A program made the position numbers and the translations under genes. Positions 12,528 to 24,848 of a DNA stretch of 62,535 nucleotides are shown here, piece by piece (within the stretch, counting starts at the first letter, position 1; every line of letters starts with the position of its first letter). Source of the stretch: Syncephalis fuscata. Its lineage: Eukaryota; Zoopagomycota; Zoopagomycetes; Zoopagales; Piptocephalidaceae. The notes under the pieces were generated by a model. It saw only the letters and a list, made by a program, of their open reading frames with translations. It was not told the origin of the DNA and searched no databases. The stretch covers positions 1 through 62,535 of the forward strand of contig JAHLTZ010000070.1 of NCBI GenBank assembly GCA_025786725.1. Direction: 5' to 3'.

Positions 12528-14682
12528 TATTATTGCTTTTCAAATTAGTAAGAATATAAATGAAATTTTATATTGCTACTAGTCCCAATAGTTAAGTTCA
12601 ATTCTTGATTATTAGAAATATTGCAGTGCAATGGTGAGTAATTAATAATAGACATTGATTGCTGGTAATAGGGCCTGTATCGATATATGGCAACGCAGTG
12701 CCAAAGCAAATTATTTATTCCTGTAGCCAAGCCGCAATGCTATAATAAAGACATGTGTAAATTAATCGACATATTTCATAGTTCAAAATTGCAAATAGCT
12801 TATGAACAACATTAAATATATGTAAGAAAGTGTAATTTCAGTGCACCAATTCTATTGCTATGTTGATGTTTTACACACTTGAAATAAATGTAAATATTAG
12901 ATTGGTATTATCGGTAAAAGCGACAACAAAAGCTGCGGGTTATCCTTATTGTTTCTGTAAAGCAGTCAATAAACAAAATTGCGTTGCATGTTTATTAGTT
13001 GTATTGTTTATACTGTAAAACTATATGTGTCAGACCAGTTTTCAACTAATAGTCGACTTAGTGCGAAGAAGCAAATAAAAAGCGAGATTAAAATAAAACT
13101 GAACCATATTTTGTTTATTACATAGCTAAAACAAACGCTCTTTCTATTAACGCACACTGATACGTATGGGCCTTAAGAATAGTAACTACAAAAAGTAAAA
13201 AGCTAAAAATAAAATGGTATAGATAGCAAGGGGAAACTAGGTTTGCGGATTTTACTGTCATACACTACAATATGCTGGAGCTTCGAAATAATCATCTATT
13301 AAATAGCTCATGCAATATCAACATCAACATTGCTCTTGGCTTCCTATCGAATAATTGTTGCTATTTGCTCTATAATAAACACACACACACTACACGCTAT
13401 TCTGCTTGTTTGTCCAACACATCAATATCACCATAAAGCCTTCTATTGCCGTCGTCTGCACCATCGTTGTGGCTCTTGTGGTCAATGCAGTCATGGTCGA
13501 TGCTATGCCTGCTCAAGGCCGTATTCGTATGTTGTAATTTCAATTTGCAAACTGGCATACTTGTTAACATTACGTATAACCACTACTGGCATTAGAAGGT
13601 AAGTCGTGGCCATTGAATGTCGTTCCGGTACTTATTGCACACTTTATGCACATGGTAAGCATGGTAAGCATATGCAAACAGTCGGCAATTTTAACTATAC
13701 GTCACTACTTGGCACTAATTGATGCGTGTTTGTTAATCTGAAATAAATAAACCAGGACGACCGTCCTATAGCAAGTCTGGCATATGACAATAGCAAAACC
13801 ATTATGCTGACGATACCAATATATTGTATTTACACCAGTATGAGGTAAATTATAATGGAAATAATTGACTATTCATGTAACTAAATACTATCTGTATTAC
13901 CAAATAATGCTACTAGTTCGTAAGTGATAGTCTATATTAATTAGCTATACGCTAACTACATGCTATGCAATGTGCGTGTTTATAATCTGCATTAATAGGG
14001 TGTAAGTAATATTGCACAATGTTACTTTATACAACAATTACATGGCATGTGCTGTATTCATTTGTGATTGTAGAATAACCGGTGATTTCAAGACATTGGT
14101 ATTGTGTATGGATCTAGTCCAATCCACTATTGATAATATCCAGTAAAAGTCAAGGCCATTTGGCAATTGCCGTTTAGTCCATCCATGTGTCGAGTTTTAG
14201 CCAATGCACCAATTTATTCAAATTCCAACTCATGGTCCCCTTTATTGTTAAAAAGCCTGCAATTAGTTGTGCTTATTCAGCTATGCAGGTTCTTAGCAAT
14301 AAAACATGGCTTTGTTTTACTATACATAATTGAGTTTATATGCATATTCATGCCTGATTTACACTCAACAATTAACAAAGCATGGGCCGAATCAATGGTT
14401 TAAAATCAAACTTGTGCATTTAAAATATCAGACCCAATCCTTAACATTGAACAGCATTTTCTGCCACTCTTGTTACAATCGAGTAAATGAAACAACAAAC
14501 GATCACTGTATCACTATAACAATAAAGTCTACATTTCATTAGCACAAGATCTGTTACTAAATATTGCTTATTCACAAATGATATAGGCTGTATATATCGA
14601 AATTAATAACGACATTTAATACTGTTTTACTATTTAATTTATCTGTATACAATAACCGATATCCACTGATCAATATACTGTT
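12528..14682. repeat. Left arm of a large inverted repeat
   Basis: About 2155 bp matching the reverse complement of 24849-27239 almost base for base; the same 90- and 78-codon chance ORFs occur in both. The outer border is near 12528, 79 bp after the pseudokinase stop; the inner border is at the shared AATATACTGTT (14682). The right arm carries an extra 238 bp absent here. The arm contains a decayed copy of the micro-exon peptide gene (13433 onward) together with its upstream and downstream flanks, which also resemble the flanks of the intact locus at 53.2-55.4 kb. The two arms are in tail-to-tail orientation with respect to the peptide gene. Confidence 0.92.
13433..14090 (+). pseudogene. Decayed micro-exon secreted-peptide gene, left-arm copy
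   Basis: The 94-nt exon 1 (13433-13526) aligns with exon 1 of the loci at 43351 and 54755: KPSIAVVCTIVVALVVNAV then MVDAMPAQGRI, then a GTATGT donor at the same phase (1). The initiator is ATA instead of ATG, and in the same frame upstream only stop codons are met. Micro-exons follow at spacings matching the intact loci: AAG 13596-13598, TCG 13682-13684 (donor GC instead of GT), TATGAG 13839-13844, TTC 13917-13919, GGT 13999-14001, last exon from 14074. Read in phase, TATGAG introduces a TGA. The dibasic site seen in the intact loci (RR) is also lost. Start loss, weak donor and stop together argue for a pseudogene, though non-AUG initiation of a very short peptide cannot be excluded. Confidence 0.65.
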
Positions 14683-14924
14683 ATAATCGATTTCAGACAG
14701 AGTCTAGACCAAATCATCTACTTGCATGATTCAGTCACGCGCGAATTCATGCATAATTAAACCTGTTCATATAGCTACTTTTGCTGCAACTGTCTTTGCA
14801 ACCTATATTTTGAAGAGCTAGCAAATAATTATTAATTATCCATATTAAACTATGCTTTTTATCTTAATCTTAATATAGTATATACCGACTTATTTAATAC
14901 AAAGCGCTTTGCTTATTTCTGCCA

Positions 14925-15944
14925 ATGCCAGTGGAGCAAACTATAAATAATAGCAGTACCAGCTGGGAAGACAATGCAGATCGTTTATTTGGAATCCCAC
15001 TCCATCCACTAGGTGAGATAAGTATGTACGATTTTGTATCAGAAATACCGAACGATAGAAAAACTACTCAGGCTCGACTTTGGAGCTTTTATCTTCAGCT
15101 TTTTTCCAACTATATTATAGCTGCCTTATTTGCTAGAAACGCTTTAATTGCCATCCGGATGATCAGAAAATGTCCTCACATTCTTTCCGGTTGGTGTTGC
15201 CTGTTTCCATCAGTTTTCGGCGTAATGCTAGGCGTTATCGGCCTAATAATAACATTTGGCAATGCTAGTTGCCGGCCCATCGCTTGGTATGCTATTACCG
15301 TGATGCCAATAGCAAATACATTTAACAGCGCAATTGTTTTACAAAAGGCGTACATAGTTCTTCTCAAAAAGCGATGGATTCTTATTGTTGGCTTTTTGTT
15401 TATGCTGCCCCAGCTAGCTTTTGCTCCCTTGGCGCTTATGTATTCCTTTGTTACTGTCGATGCCAAAAGCTTCTGTGTTGTTCACTATTCGTCGTTCATA
15501 CCGATGTATTGGTTCGGGTTCAACATCCCTATTAACATTTTCTTTTCGGCAATTTTTATATACGTGGCGTACAAACAATATCAACAACATGGCACTGAAT
15601 CATGGAGGAAATTGATGCGCAATGGCATCCAAGTAATGTGTCTTGTGGCGCTATGCAATCTTATCTGCGTTATCTGTGCTATATCCAATGCAACAGGAAA
15701 TTCATCAGCGATGTTTTTTATTGCTGATTGGTAAGTAATTATTGAGTCTTTATTAATAGCGATAATAGTAATCATATTGTCCAACGACAGGTTAATTACG
15801 TCGACTGCTTTGATTCAACATTGCAATCGTGTGCGCAATATTAGATCATCATCATCGTCGTCGTCGTCATCGTCATCATCGTCATCATCATCGTCAGCAT
15901 CAGTTCGTTCAAACGAGGGAAAGCTAGTCTATGTGTCACAGTGA
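14925..15944 (+). CDS. Seven-helix membrane protein (GPCR-like), unassigned family
   Basis: Two exons (14925-15730 and 15791-15944, 60-nt intron) encode 319 residues. After a hydrophilic N-terminus with an NSS glycosylation-type site, seven hydrophobic segments follow: YLQLFSNYIIAALFA, CCLFPSVFGVMLGVIGLIIT, WYAITVMPIANTFNSAIVL, WILIVGFLFMLPQLAFAPLA, YWFGFNIPINIFFSAIFIYV, VMCLVALCNLICVICAI and SAMFFIADWLITSTALI (the last crosses the splice junction). The cytosolic tail contains a run of about 17 serines from a TCA/TCG microsatellite (15846-15898). The topology fits a fungal receptor-like protein, but I see no motif that names a class. It sits just inside the left arm of the inverted repeat and would change orientation relative to its flanks if the arms recombined. 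Confidence 0.75.
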
Positions 15945-17228
15945 GAAATAGCTTGATCATATAAGCACATTTCGTATGGATCAATCAAATCCAATAACTG
16001 CATATTAATCGAGACTTTAGAGAAATTGAATAGACGGGCTAGAGAAAGCAATGGCCATATATTCTAATTTTATTAATTATTTATTGTAATTGCTATAATT
16101 TATTACAGTTGTATATAACAAACCCAACAAAAGTCCAATATATTACATCAGAGTAGCATTGAATTTTATATACATTTTATCAGTTTGTGAACATAATCGT
16201 TGTATTTTCAAAAGCTGTTTTTTCCTATCCTATATATATTGGCAAAAAGGCAATCTGGATACATCATGGTGTAGTACGTTTATAATAATTGGGCTTGTAG
16301 ATTTTTAAATAACACAAATAAGCATTGCATAAAATGGTATATAGTTGTAGGAGGCAAATAAATAAGTCGCTGTATTTTGTCATATGTTTATATGCTATTA
16401 CTGGCAATCAAATTTCCTAGTATGCTATCAAATCTAGTCAAAGTTATACTAAATGACTTTACAACAAACAGTAAGCTTTTAAGTGATGACAACAAACAAA
16501 TCCACTGTACAAACATATTTTAACAATGTGAACTAAGTCGATGATTAGCTGATACTAGTTATAATTCTAGATAAACTCATTAGTGTAAAGAAATATTAGC
16601 TTGGAATGTATTATATAGAAGTTAGATTGCATATAGCTCAATAAATGAACTAGGCTGAAGGTTATTAGAAATAAAGCTAGGAACAAGTGAACAACAGTTT
16701 GAATAGAGTAAGATCAAAAAGCATACAATAATATACAATAGAATAAATATACAATGGAAAAAGTATATAACGGTGTTGAAGTTATAGTGTATGTAGTGCA
16801 ATGACTGGAATGAGTGAACTTTATTAGAGTATATAAAGAATAAACTATGTCTAGTATATCGTAGAATGTTGTATAATAGTGTAGGGCACAATAGGAATAA
16901 TACAGATGAATAGAGGATGTATGCATACTGGATAGTAAATCTATAATGATGACTAATTTAATCCCTGATGTCACTCACCATTCATCATTATGCTCAATAG
17001 AACGGATATGTACTTCAACTACGCGAATGTTATCAAATATTGTTATTTGACCCCAGATCATGTTAAATAAAGTAATAAAACATTAGCATAAAGCAGATGA
17101 CGTAATAATGTTAAATGACACATAATATGGACCTATAGGTTTTTTAAAATAAAAATAAACTACTTTAATAAAAAGAAAAGAAACAAGGAACAAGAAATGG
17201 TTCTACGGCTTATTAAAGAATAATAAGT
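15945..17228. other. Intergenic with a dispersed repeat copy
   Basis: No convincing gene. 15945-16600 is plain AT-rich spacer. 16620-17070 is a copy of the dispersed repeat that also forms the arms of the foldback unit at 47.9-49.1 kb. The minus-strand ORFs here are by-products of that repeat. Confidence 0.6.
16620..17070. repeat. Dispersed foldback-arm repeat, single copy
   Basis: Shares an ordered set of short blocks with 47770-48230, 49995-50450 and 56600-57000: a GTATGCATACTGGATA block, then a GATGTCACTCACC block, then GCTCAATAGA, then a CGCGAATGTTAT block, then a CATTTGACCCC-like block. The copies are diverged and no coding capacity is seen. Probably a non-autonomous mobile element or relic. 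Confidence 0.6.
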
Positions 17229-18802
17229 TTAGAAAACCGTTGAGTGTCTTAATAACGATGGTTTAAACATAGTACAGGACAGAGTAGTCTGGTCCATTCG
17301 AGGTGGTAATACAGCGCGCGGTTTAAGCGGGCAAATAATCTTACGATCGAGTATCATACGTGTTTCCAGTGCTAGCATAAGCCATTGTTGCGAATTGGAT
17401 CGTGATCGACGGGAAGGTGTCGTTGTTGTTGTGGTGGTGGATGCAGTCCAATCTTTAGCCGTTTGCTTGACTGGCCATTCAAGATGCTTTATAGCAGCTG
17501 GTATTGCTGACGCTAAAGCTGCACCAGTTAATGGCTTTCCATTTGAAGCTTTTACCAGCTGGCGATACACTTGAGCCCGTGCAGCAACAAGCTTATGTAG
17601 ACGATAGGCCCGCCATGCGACCGTTGGATTGCAGCTTTCGACCATGGTAATTCGCGCTACTTCAAGCCGAGAGGCTGGCGAGCTAGGCTTCTTCGCCTTT
17701 ATTGGTTTCTTTTTATCGCTAAGCGGCGATGCATTTTTTCTGGCGATACATATGCTGGCGGAGGAGAAGGTGGTTTGGCCGTATAAGCCGGTGGTCCTTG
17801 CTCAGTAATATCAAGTGATACTAGGCTAGCCAATGTCTCGGTAGACCAGTCCCACTTGGACTTATTGGCTGTTTTCTCGTTCATCTTACGTGCTATCTTA
17901 TTCGTTGATGCTAATGGTAAATTCAATGGCGCTGTTGCATCGCAATCGTTGTGCTGAAGTACCGCCAATGGAGATAAAGATCGTCGACGTGTTAGTCGAT
18001 TCTGGCCAGCAGCGCTGACACTCGTGTTTCGCGTTGTTGATTCGGTTTTCTTTTGATCCGAATAAATACTATCAGATAATGCATTATACGTAGCACCGTG
18101 GCACCAAGCCGGTAATCGTAGATGATCTTTAATCGTATTAACTTTCAAAGATGGGCAAATAAAATTCATATTAAACATAGAGCGACTGTTCTCTTGCTCG
18201 TCGTTGTCTATCTCATCTTCGTCAACTCGACCGGATAACGGTGCAAGTCCTTCAAATATTGAAACTCGTTGTTGGATTTGTCGTCGTGGTAACGCATTGC
18301 TCTTCGGCAATGATAAGTCGCTTACCGTGCCACTTGCTGCAATTAGCGCTTCAGTTGCCGATATGCGAAGCACTCCCTTGTTCTTTTGGTAAGGGTGCCC
18401 GGATCGGGTGGGATATGCCGCGCTATCGTTACCACGTCGATGAGATAGCGGTGATATAGACTGCTGCTTTAATTGTGCGGTATTGGTACCAATAGTTGCA
18501 ACTGCACTTATAGCTGTCACTGCTTGTGTGGTAGATACAGCCGGGAGAGAAAGCGGTATTTTTACCGATAACATTGCCGGTATAGGTTTACGTACAGCCG
18601 CTTTAGTTTTGCAGCGTGGATTAGGCACTGGCGCAGTTAGTTTTTGTGTGGCAACATGACGTTGAGCTTTCATTTGATGTTTTCTTATGGGCGTGGTATT
18701 TTGATGCTGAATTATCGCCATATTAGCACGATTTGCTGACGGCCTAGTTATGTGTAGGTCATTTTCCATACTACAACGATAGCCAGCAGAAGACAAAGAC
18801 AT
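17229..18802 (-). CDS. Hypothetical basic, Ser/Ala-rich protein, paralogue of 21951-23849; one frame break
   Basis: The frame opens at the ATG at 18802 (MSLSSAGYRCSMEND) and runs to a TAA at 17699. A second frame on the same strand continues to 17229. The two join naturally if one base is missing from the A-run at about 17733-17738: beyond that point the second frame reads KKKP-rich sequence straight into NPTVAWRAYRLHKLVAARAQ. The C-terminal block SNSQQWLMLALETRMI...CPLKPRAVLPPR aligns with SPNRWLTTAVETYMT...GPLHPRAFIHAR in the gene at 21951, and AWRAYRLHKLVAARAQVY aligns with TWQARQAYAILAARTRY. So the two are paralogues, transcribed divergently. The rest is low complexity with a Pro-rich stretch (PPSPPPAYV). 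No known domain recognised. Confidence 0.6.
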
Positions 18803-21800
18803 GTTTCTTCTTAACACCAACAATACAAATAAAGACTTGCTGTCGTTGCTGCTATTATTTATGAATAGTAAGGCAATCTAGACAATTGAAAACAGACCAC
18901 ACAATGCTTTACGATGTATATTTCTGCTGTTATGATAAACAAAACAAAAGAAATACTATATAAGCTACAAAAGAAATAAAACTAATGATATGCGTATTAG
19001 AATAGTATGCAAATATGAAAGCTTAAATGAATAGAAGGGAAAAGACGACAAGTAGCAAAATAGAGAACCCGCGTCCTATCCAATGATAATAAGCGTAGTG
19101 ATAGTAGGCTAGCGCAGTGATTGACAGCAATAGTTCACAGGCAGCTAGCAAAAAGCAAGTAAAAATATATCAGTAATCAAGAAGATTAAACGACAATCAA
19201 TGCCAAGAAGTAGTACAATTCAAAGGTCGCCTTGACAACGGGGTAAAAAATACGTGAAAATACGTGCAATGAATATGAATAGTCCCAAGCGTGTTTACTT
19301 TGGCGTAGTAGTAGTAGTAATAATAATATAGTTGCTGTTAGTGAATGTGAGTGTTAAAACTGTCTATAAAATGGGCATACAATAAAGATCATATAAATTG
19401 TGTTAGTCATATTTGTACACGCATCCTATTTATTAACTGAAGGCACTATTTAGGCACAGTCACATGAGACTGAAAAAAGATGGAAAAAAATGCCCCAACA
19501 TAATCTCTGTACTCGTCATAATACCAGTAACAATAACAAAAACTTGAACATGCAGACGCAAGGATGTACGCTGTCGCCGAAGTGCTTGCATAGCATGGAA
19601 CCAACCAAAAGAGTTATACGCTGTAGTATCCGACAGCCAAGAAAGCAATACACAAAACTTACTATGAGTGAATAAAAGTAGCTTAACCAATAAATGGAAT
19701 CCAGCGTCGCTTGTCAACTTGTTTGCACTGCTAGTTTGAGTGCGTATCGTAACTACTACCAAAGCTACCGCAACGATAACAATGGTTGAAACAACCAAAA
19801 TGAATGAAATAACTAAGGGGAGGGTGAGTCGGTGACTGAATGAAATGGTGGATAGCTGCGCCGACATTGCCTATCTATTTGTATTTATAAACATTGAAGG
19901 GGCGGTGGCTGTCATCGGGGCTGCCTGCCGTGATAGACAATACTGCATCCGGTATTGACCGATGAGGGAATACGACTAGGTGAGACTACACGTGTGCTCA
20001 ATCAAAGATCATGTGATTGAGTTACCAACAGCCTATACTATTGCCCCCCTCCACTCAATCTATAGTCACCACGGCTTCGAGCCAAAAGAACGCCATAAAG
20101 TGCCACATTAACGAGTGAGCGAACAAGTGAATAAACCAAATCTAAACGATGGTAGTACGCATGTACAGGCTAGACCTATAGCATCCGCCTCTTGTTCGCC
20201 CATTTGTTTATACACTATTTGTTTACTGATGCAGCCTATTGGCTAGTAATCAATGAAGATGAGGATCTTAGGCCCTGTACAACAATTAAAGCAGCCAACA
20301 AAGAAATAAATAAAAAATAAAAACAACTAAACTGTATTATATTCGAGGCATTAATAAAGTTATAATGAATTTATTAAAGTCATAGGTTATGGTGCAGTTA
20401 TAGCTAGATTATTTAATTAATAAACTTTATTTGACTGCGTATCTATCCACGTAGTCTTCTTAATCTGGCTAAATGATCACGTTTGTCAGTCATGACTTGT
20501 CAGCAGCGATCAGTTGGTTGGTTGGGTCAAGTAGTAGCAAGCTATTCTTTACTCGTGCACTTGTAGATCAACTGTCCCACAGACAGCCGTTGCATTATAG
20601 TTGCTGCCCCAGTGTTGTTCGGTTTTGACTTTTTATTTGTCATTGACATGAAACAGCAATGTAGAATGCGCTGATGGTTGTTACTAGTTCATATTGCACG
20701 GATACATTCGTCTACAAACGATGCCTCATCTTTTAAACACCGTCTGTTTAATGGTTATGCCCCTTTGTTCAATAACCAGCCGAATAGGCCAATCAGCCAT
20801 CGAGTATACCCATCAGTCATAATGGCAGCATTAACAACAACATGCACCTGCCCGTTCGCATGTGTCTCCGTTAACCGTTTTTGTCAGTTGTATTCAGCAC
20901 CTTGCCTCGCACTCTTTCGTCTCCTTTTCCCCATTCTAGCCATTGTTGCAACACACACTCCACTGCTACTGCCACTGCCACTCATTACCATAACAACAAC
21001 AACATTTCTTTCTCTTTCATCATAGCACTTTGACCTCGCCTCCTTGTTTTCCTCGTTCATTGCATTGTTTCCTTGCCGTCCTTTCCACTCCTTTTGCAAC
21101 GCTCTTCTCTCTAACTAAACCAATCTCTCTTCCCGCCTCTAACCTGTCTCCATCGCCGCAGTCTTTTCCCTTTTCCGCCTTTTCAACCGTCCATTTACCT
21201 TGTGTTTTATACCACCATCACTACCTCCACCGTACCCCACTCCACTCCACTCTACTACGGTTAGCGGTCACCGACTAGGACTTGGCTGTTGATTATTACG
21301 TTTTATACGCATATACACACATACACACAAACTACACTCATATGTGTGTACGTGTGCTTACTGGTGAGTGTTTGTCACAGGCCTCGTCCCCTTTTTCGAC
21401 TGTGCTGTATTGTTAGTTTTTTCAAGTGCAGTGAAAAAAGCAAGGGCAACTATAGCGTGTAAATAGAAGTGCTTTTACGTATGCTGCACGGTTGTGCTTG
21501 CCTTTCGATGGCCGTTTTAAGACGTGCTAGTCAATGGATGACTTTGTATGTATTTGGTAGAATGATCAATACATTCTGTAACCAACAAACAAATAGATGA
21601 GCATAGTTACTCGGTGTTAGCCTTGCCAAACTATGTTGTTTGTTTATGGTGTAAATACTATTGGCTATAAAGCTGAAACAAATAAGCGTGGTGATATTAA
21701 AAGGTCAATAATATTAATATTAATAATAATGTAAATAATATAAATAATAATGTAAATAATACAAATAATATAAATAATATAAATAATGTTAATAATGTTA

Positions 21801-21950
21801 ATGGGATTGTTGTGTATATACTAAATTGAATTAATAAATTATATGTGATACTAATAAGATGCTGTATTTGTAGTCTTTTAATTATTAGGTCCTAATCGCG
21901 CGCGCGTAATCACGCACCGGCCACTTTTTGTGCCTTTATCGTGTTACACT
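18803..21950. other. Long divergent intergenic region
   Basis: A 3.1 kb spacer between the two divergent paralogues. A 135-codon minus-strand ORF (19460-19867) encodes two hydrophobic stretches (LPLVISFILVVSTIVIVAVALVVV) but has no supporting signal. 20680-21280 is strongly pyrimidine-rich on the plus strand, as often seen in long 5' UTRs or promoters of highly expressed fungal genes, and its ORFs look like composition artefacts. 21700-21800 is a TAATAA microsatellite. CGCGCGCG at 21898-21906 precedes the next gene. Confidence 0.5.
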
Positions 21951-23849
21951 ATGGTGACTGCATTACAACGTCGGTGCCGAATTGAGGGGACTGCCATTGT
22001 TATGGCAGCTGCGGCGGCCTCAACGAGCACGGTGGCTTCACCACCATCACCACGCGACCATTACCAACCTTACTCTTTGACAAATCGTGGCAATTTACGG
22101 TCACGCCGAGTCGAAGCTGGATTGGCTGCGCGCCCGTCGCGTAAAACCAAAGGCAAGCGTCATGCTGCCATTTCTCTTTCCCATACCAATGGAGCGCCAA
22201 TAAACTTTGAGACGATTGCCACAGCCGCGGCAGCACAAGCTCTTCGTCGCGAAGCATATACACTGTTGGCCACATATACAAAAGAAGACAAGGAAAACAA
22301 CGACATCGTTGATACTAATACATGGCGCAACTTTGTCCCGCTGCCGGACGGCGGCCGAAAACGCCGTTTAATACTACAAGCAATGCATGCATGCTGTGCC
22401 CGTGTCATGGGCCAGGCAGATACAGCTCGTGCCTCATCGACTACAAGCGATGCCACTGCTACTGCTTACTCCGGCAAGACAGCCAATGGACATAATGCCC
22501 AATCTAATACTCCTACTATTACTATTAACAACACTACTACTACGGCCAATGAAGTTGTAGCTCTTGATACATTTTTATTGGTGCGCGGTCCACCCAAGTT
22601 GACCGGCGACGACAACAATGCTGAGCAAGTCTGCATTCAATTAGATGCTGCTCATAGCAAGGTGTCAAACGTAGAATGTACTTCACTTATACACAACCCA
22701 TACACTAATACAACAAGCGAAGATAGCGACGATGACGATATTATTGAAGAAGATGAAGACATTGAAATTGTAGAAGACATGGCTACAAATACTTATGGCG
22801 CCAATTGCCAATCGTCCAGTCTACGCTCTATCTCATTGCCCAGCATTAGCAATCAAGCTTACTATTCTGATGACGATAATGACAATATAGACGATGAGGA
22901 CGACGATGAAGACTACTGCTTGGCCCGTCAAGTGCCACGTACCGCTTCTACTCTTTCAATTCCTTCTGTAGCTGCTGGTCCTTCTTGGACATCATCCTGT
23001 CAGTTGAACTCGTCACAGCAGAGTAACAAAGCATCTCTCGTGCGTGCAGCTACGCTTCGCTTGGCCGATGCACGACGAGATATGGCCATGGTATGTGGTG
23101 CTACTCGTACCTGGCAAGCACGTCAAGCATATGCTATTCTCGCTGCACGTACACGTTACAACACTGCCGCTAAAGCGCAGTCAAACATGGTCAGTATGCC
23201 GCCACGCGATCCATTTGGCTTCTGTCCACCTAGCGATGATGCTACTCGCTTGCGTAAAATAGCTCAGCAGCGTGCTTATACCGTCTGTATGGATGCACCA
23301 GCAAGTCGCACACGCCGTGGACGTGAATCACCCAACCGCTGGCTAACAACAGCTGTTGAGACGTATATGACACGTATCGGTAAGATTACTGGTCCATTGC
23401 ATCCACGAGCATTTATCCATGCACGTGCCGATACGTGGACCGGTTCTCCAGCTGCGTCGCCACTCAGTCAAGTCTGGTCAGCCGATGAATTGGCGCCGGC
23501 CAACGAAATGTCAAACAACGACTACTATACAGATGTGCCATTGGATTTCCTTACAACGTCTATGAACGATAACGATGACGATGCGGATTATCGTGAGGCC
23601 TATCTGCTCAATGCGGCCGCTGCGGTATCGGCTATGGAGTCAAATTTAATGCCACTATCTGCAGCTGCCATGTCCGCTGAATTCGTTGATGTAGAGGCTG
23701 CTTTTGCCGAGATGGACCAACTTGTTTCACCTATGGATATTGACACCATGGATGAAGATGTACCTAAGCTTAATGAGCAGTCCACGGCGCTAGATCCGGT
23801 TTCTAGCCTAAGCAATGACAACTCGGTCATGATTGCCATTGCTGGCTAA
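21951..23849 (+). CDS. Hypothetical acidic/Ala-rich protein, paralogue of the gene at 17229-18802
   Basis: Intron-less, 632 residues from the ATG at 21951 (MVTALQRRCRIEG). The frame is open 21 nt further upstream, but only from a GTG. The sequence shows a basic N-terminal third, two acidic stretches (EDSDDDDIIEEDEDIEIVEDM at 22721-22781, and DDDNDNIDDEDDDEDY at about 22868-22915), then the region shared with the divergent neighbour: TWQARQAYAILAARTRY and RWLTTAVETYMTRIGKITGP. A related but weaker module (ALRREAYTLLATYT) lies near residue 95. GC content is higher than in the flanks and codon use is even, so this is a real gene. No family recognised; the acid/basic makeup would fit a nuclear or cytosolic regulator, but that is a guess. 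Confidence 0.65.
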   Translation: MVTALQRRCRIEGTAIVMAAAAASTSTVASPPSPRDHYQPYSLTNRGNLRSRRVEAGLAARPSRKTKGKRHAAISLSHTNGAPINFETIATAAAAQALRREAYTLLATYTKEDKENNDIVDTNTWRNFVPLPDGGRKRRLILQAMHACCARVMGQADTARASSTTSDATATAYSGKTANGHNAQSNTPTITINNTTTTANEVVALDTFLLVRGPPKLTGDDNNAEQVCIQLDAAHSKVSNVECTSLIHNPYTNTTSEDSDDDDIIEEDEDIEIVEDMATNTYGANCQSSSLRSISLPSISNQAYYSDDDNDNIDDEDDDEDYCLARQVPRTASTLSIPSVAAGPSWTSSCQLNSSQQSNKASLVRAATLRLADARRDMAMVCGATRTWQARQAYAILAARTRYNTAAKAQSNMVSMPPRDPFGFCPPSDDATRLRKIAQQRAYTVCMDAPASRTRRGRESPNRWLTTAVETYMTRIGKITGPLHPRAFIHARADTWTGSPAASPLSQVWSADELAPANEMSNNDYYTDVPLDFLTTSMNDNDDDADYREAYLLNAAAAVSAMESNLMPLSAAAMSAEFVDVEAAFAEMDQLVSPMDIDTMDEDVPKLNEQSTALDPVSSLSNDNSVMIAIAG

Positions 23850-24848
23850 TATGCTTTGATAAGTATACGCGCCACTATGACCCCTTGATTGCTTTTTATT
23901 CTTGAACTGCTATTGGATTGCATACTCGTCCGATAGCCGATTTGGTCGATTTGCTTCAGTTGATTATGTGTTGTGTTGTGTTATATGAACGCATCGCTAA
24001 GTCGTTTTTAGTTTTTTGTTCTTTTTTTTCTAGCGATAACGATCCAGTTTCGCTGTTTTTCTCTTTGTTTTGGTTGCTCTATTGGTACGCACTTGATCTG
24101 TTTTCTATTATTATTGCGCTACTTTTGCCGTACTATTACTAGTATTATTTCAACCTATGCCTATACTATTATTTTAGCTACACGTTTTGTTTTGACCGTC
24201 GACGTGTCACTGGCTCCAAGGGAAGGCGAACTGTGCCTTATTTGCACTTCCAATGCCGATGTTGGTCTGTCTATTTAGCCATGTCACTGGCATACTTGTT
24301 GAGCCGTCACGCCGACCAAAAGACAAATATGATGTTTATCCCCTCTGTTTCTTGTCTGTATATTTCAGCCATTCCCTTTTCCTACAGACGAAACGACCCA
24401 ACTATTATGACTAACTATGCTTATGCATATATTTTTTGATGGATATGTTCATTTTATCGTCATTATTATCACTGATTTTGCACTTTTTATGCTTATTTTT
24501 ACCAGTAACAACAATGATGACATTTGACTATCTTTAGTGTCCTATTCTATGATTATCAACAACATTTATCTTATTTTATCAAAACACACAAAAAAGATCT
24601 ACTCAATATATCCTGCTATGAAATGATGACTAAACTTCTTTTATTAAATCGATTGCCATGTATTAAAATGCTGTATTGGCCGTAAATACGACAAAATAGT
24701 GATTAATACATTAAGCTGATTGGATTAATGATAGCAGAAGTTACTGTAGATCAGCATATAGAATAGATAATGATAGAATGATATACTATTAAATCGAATG
24801 CATAATCTACATTATAGAAAGTATTTGTCAGCAATCATACCAAAACAA
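23850..24848. other. Intergenic
   Basis: A T-rich 3' region following the 21951 gene, up to the inner border of the right inverted-repeat arm. Short ORFs are present but none has supporting features. Confidence 0.6.

Noticed and set aside
13330-13602. 90-codon Cys-rich ORF in both inverted-repeat arms
   Set aside because: It is a wrong-frame reading of the micro-exon gene's exon 1; the homologous frame is the one aligned with the loci at 43351 and 54755.
13599-14073. CRISPR-like array in the regularly spaced repeats
   Set aside because: Eukaryotic context, splice-site borders and a 3-nt variable element instead of spacers of about 30 bp.
19460-19867. 135-codon ORF with hydrophobic segments
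   Set aside because: Isolated, on the strand opposite an AT-rich spacer, with no paralogue or splice context; too weak to call a gene.
20678-21278. Two plus-strand ORFs in the pyrimidine-rich region
   Set aside because: Composition artefacts of a CT-rich leader or promoter tract; no domain or homologous copy.
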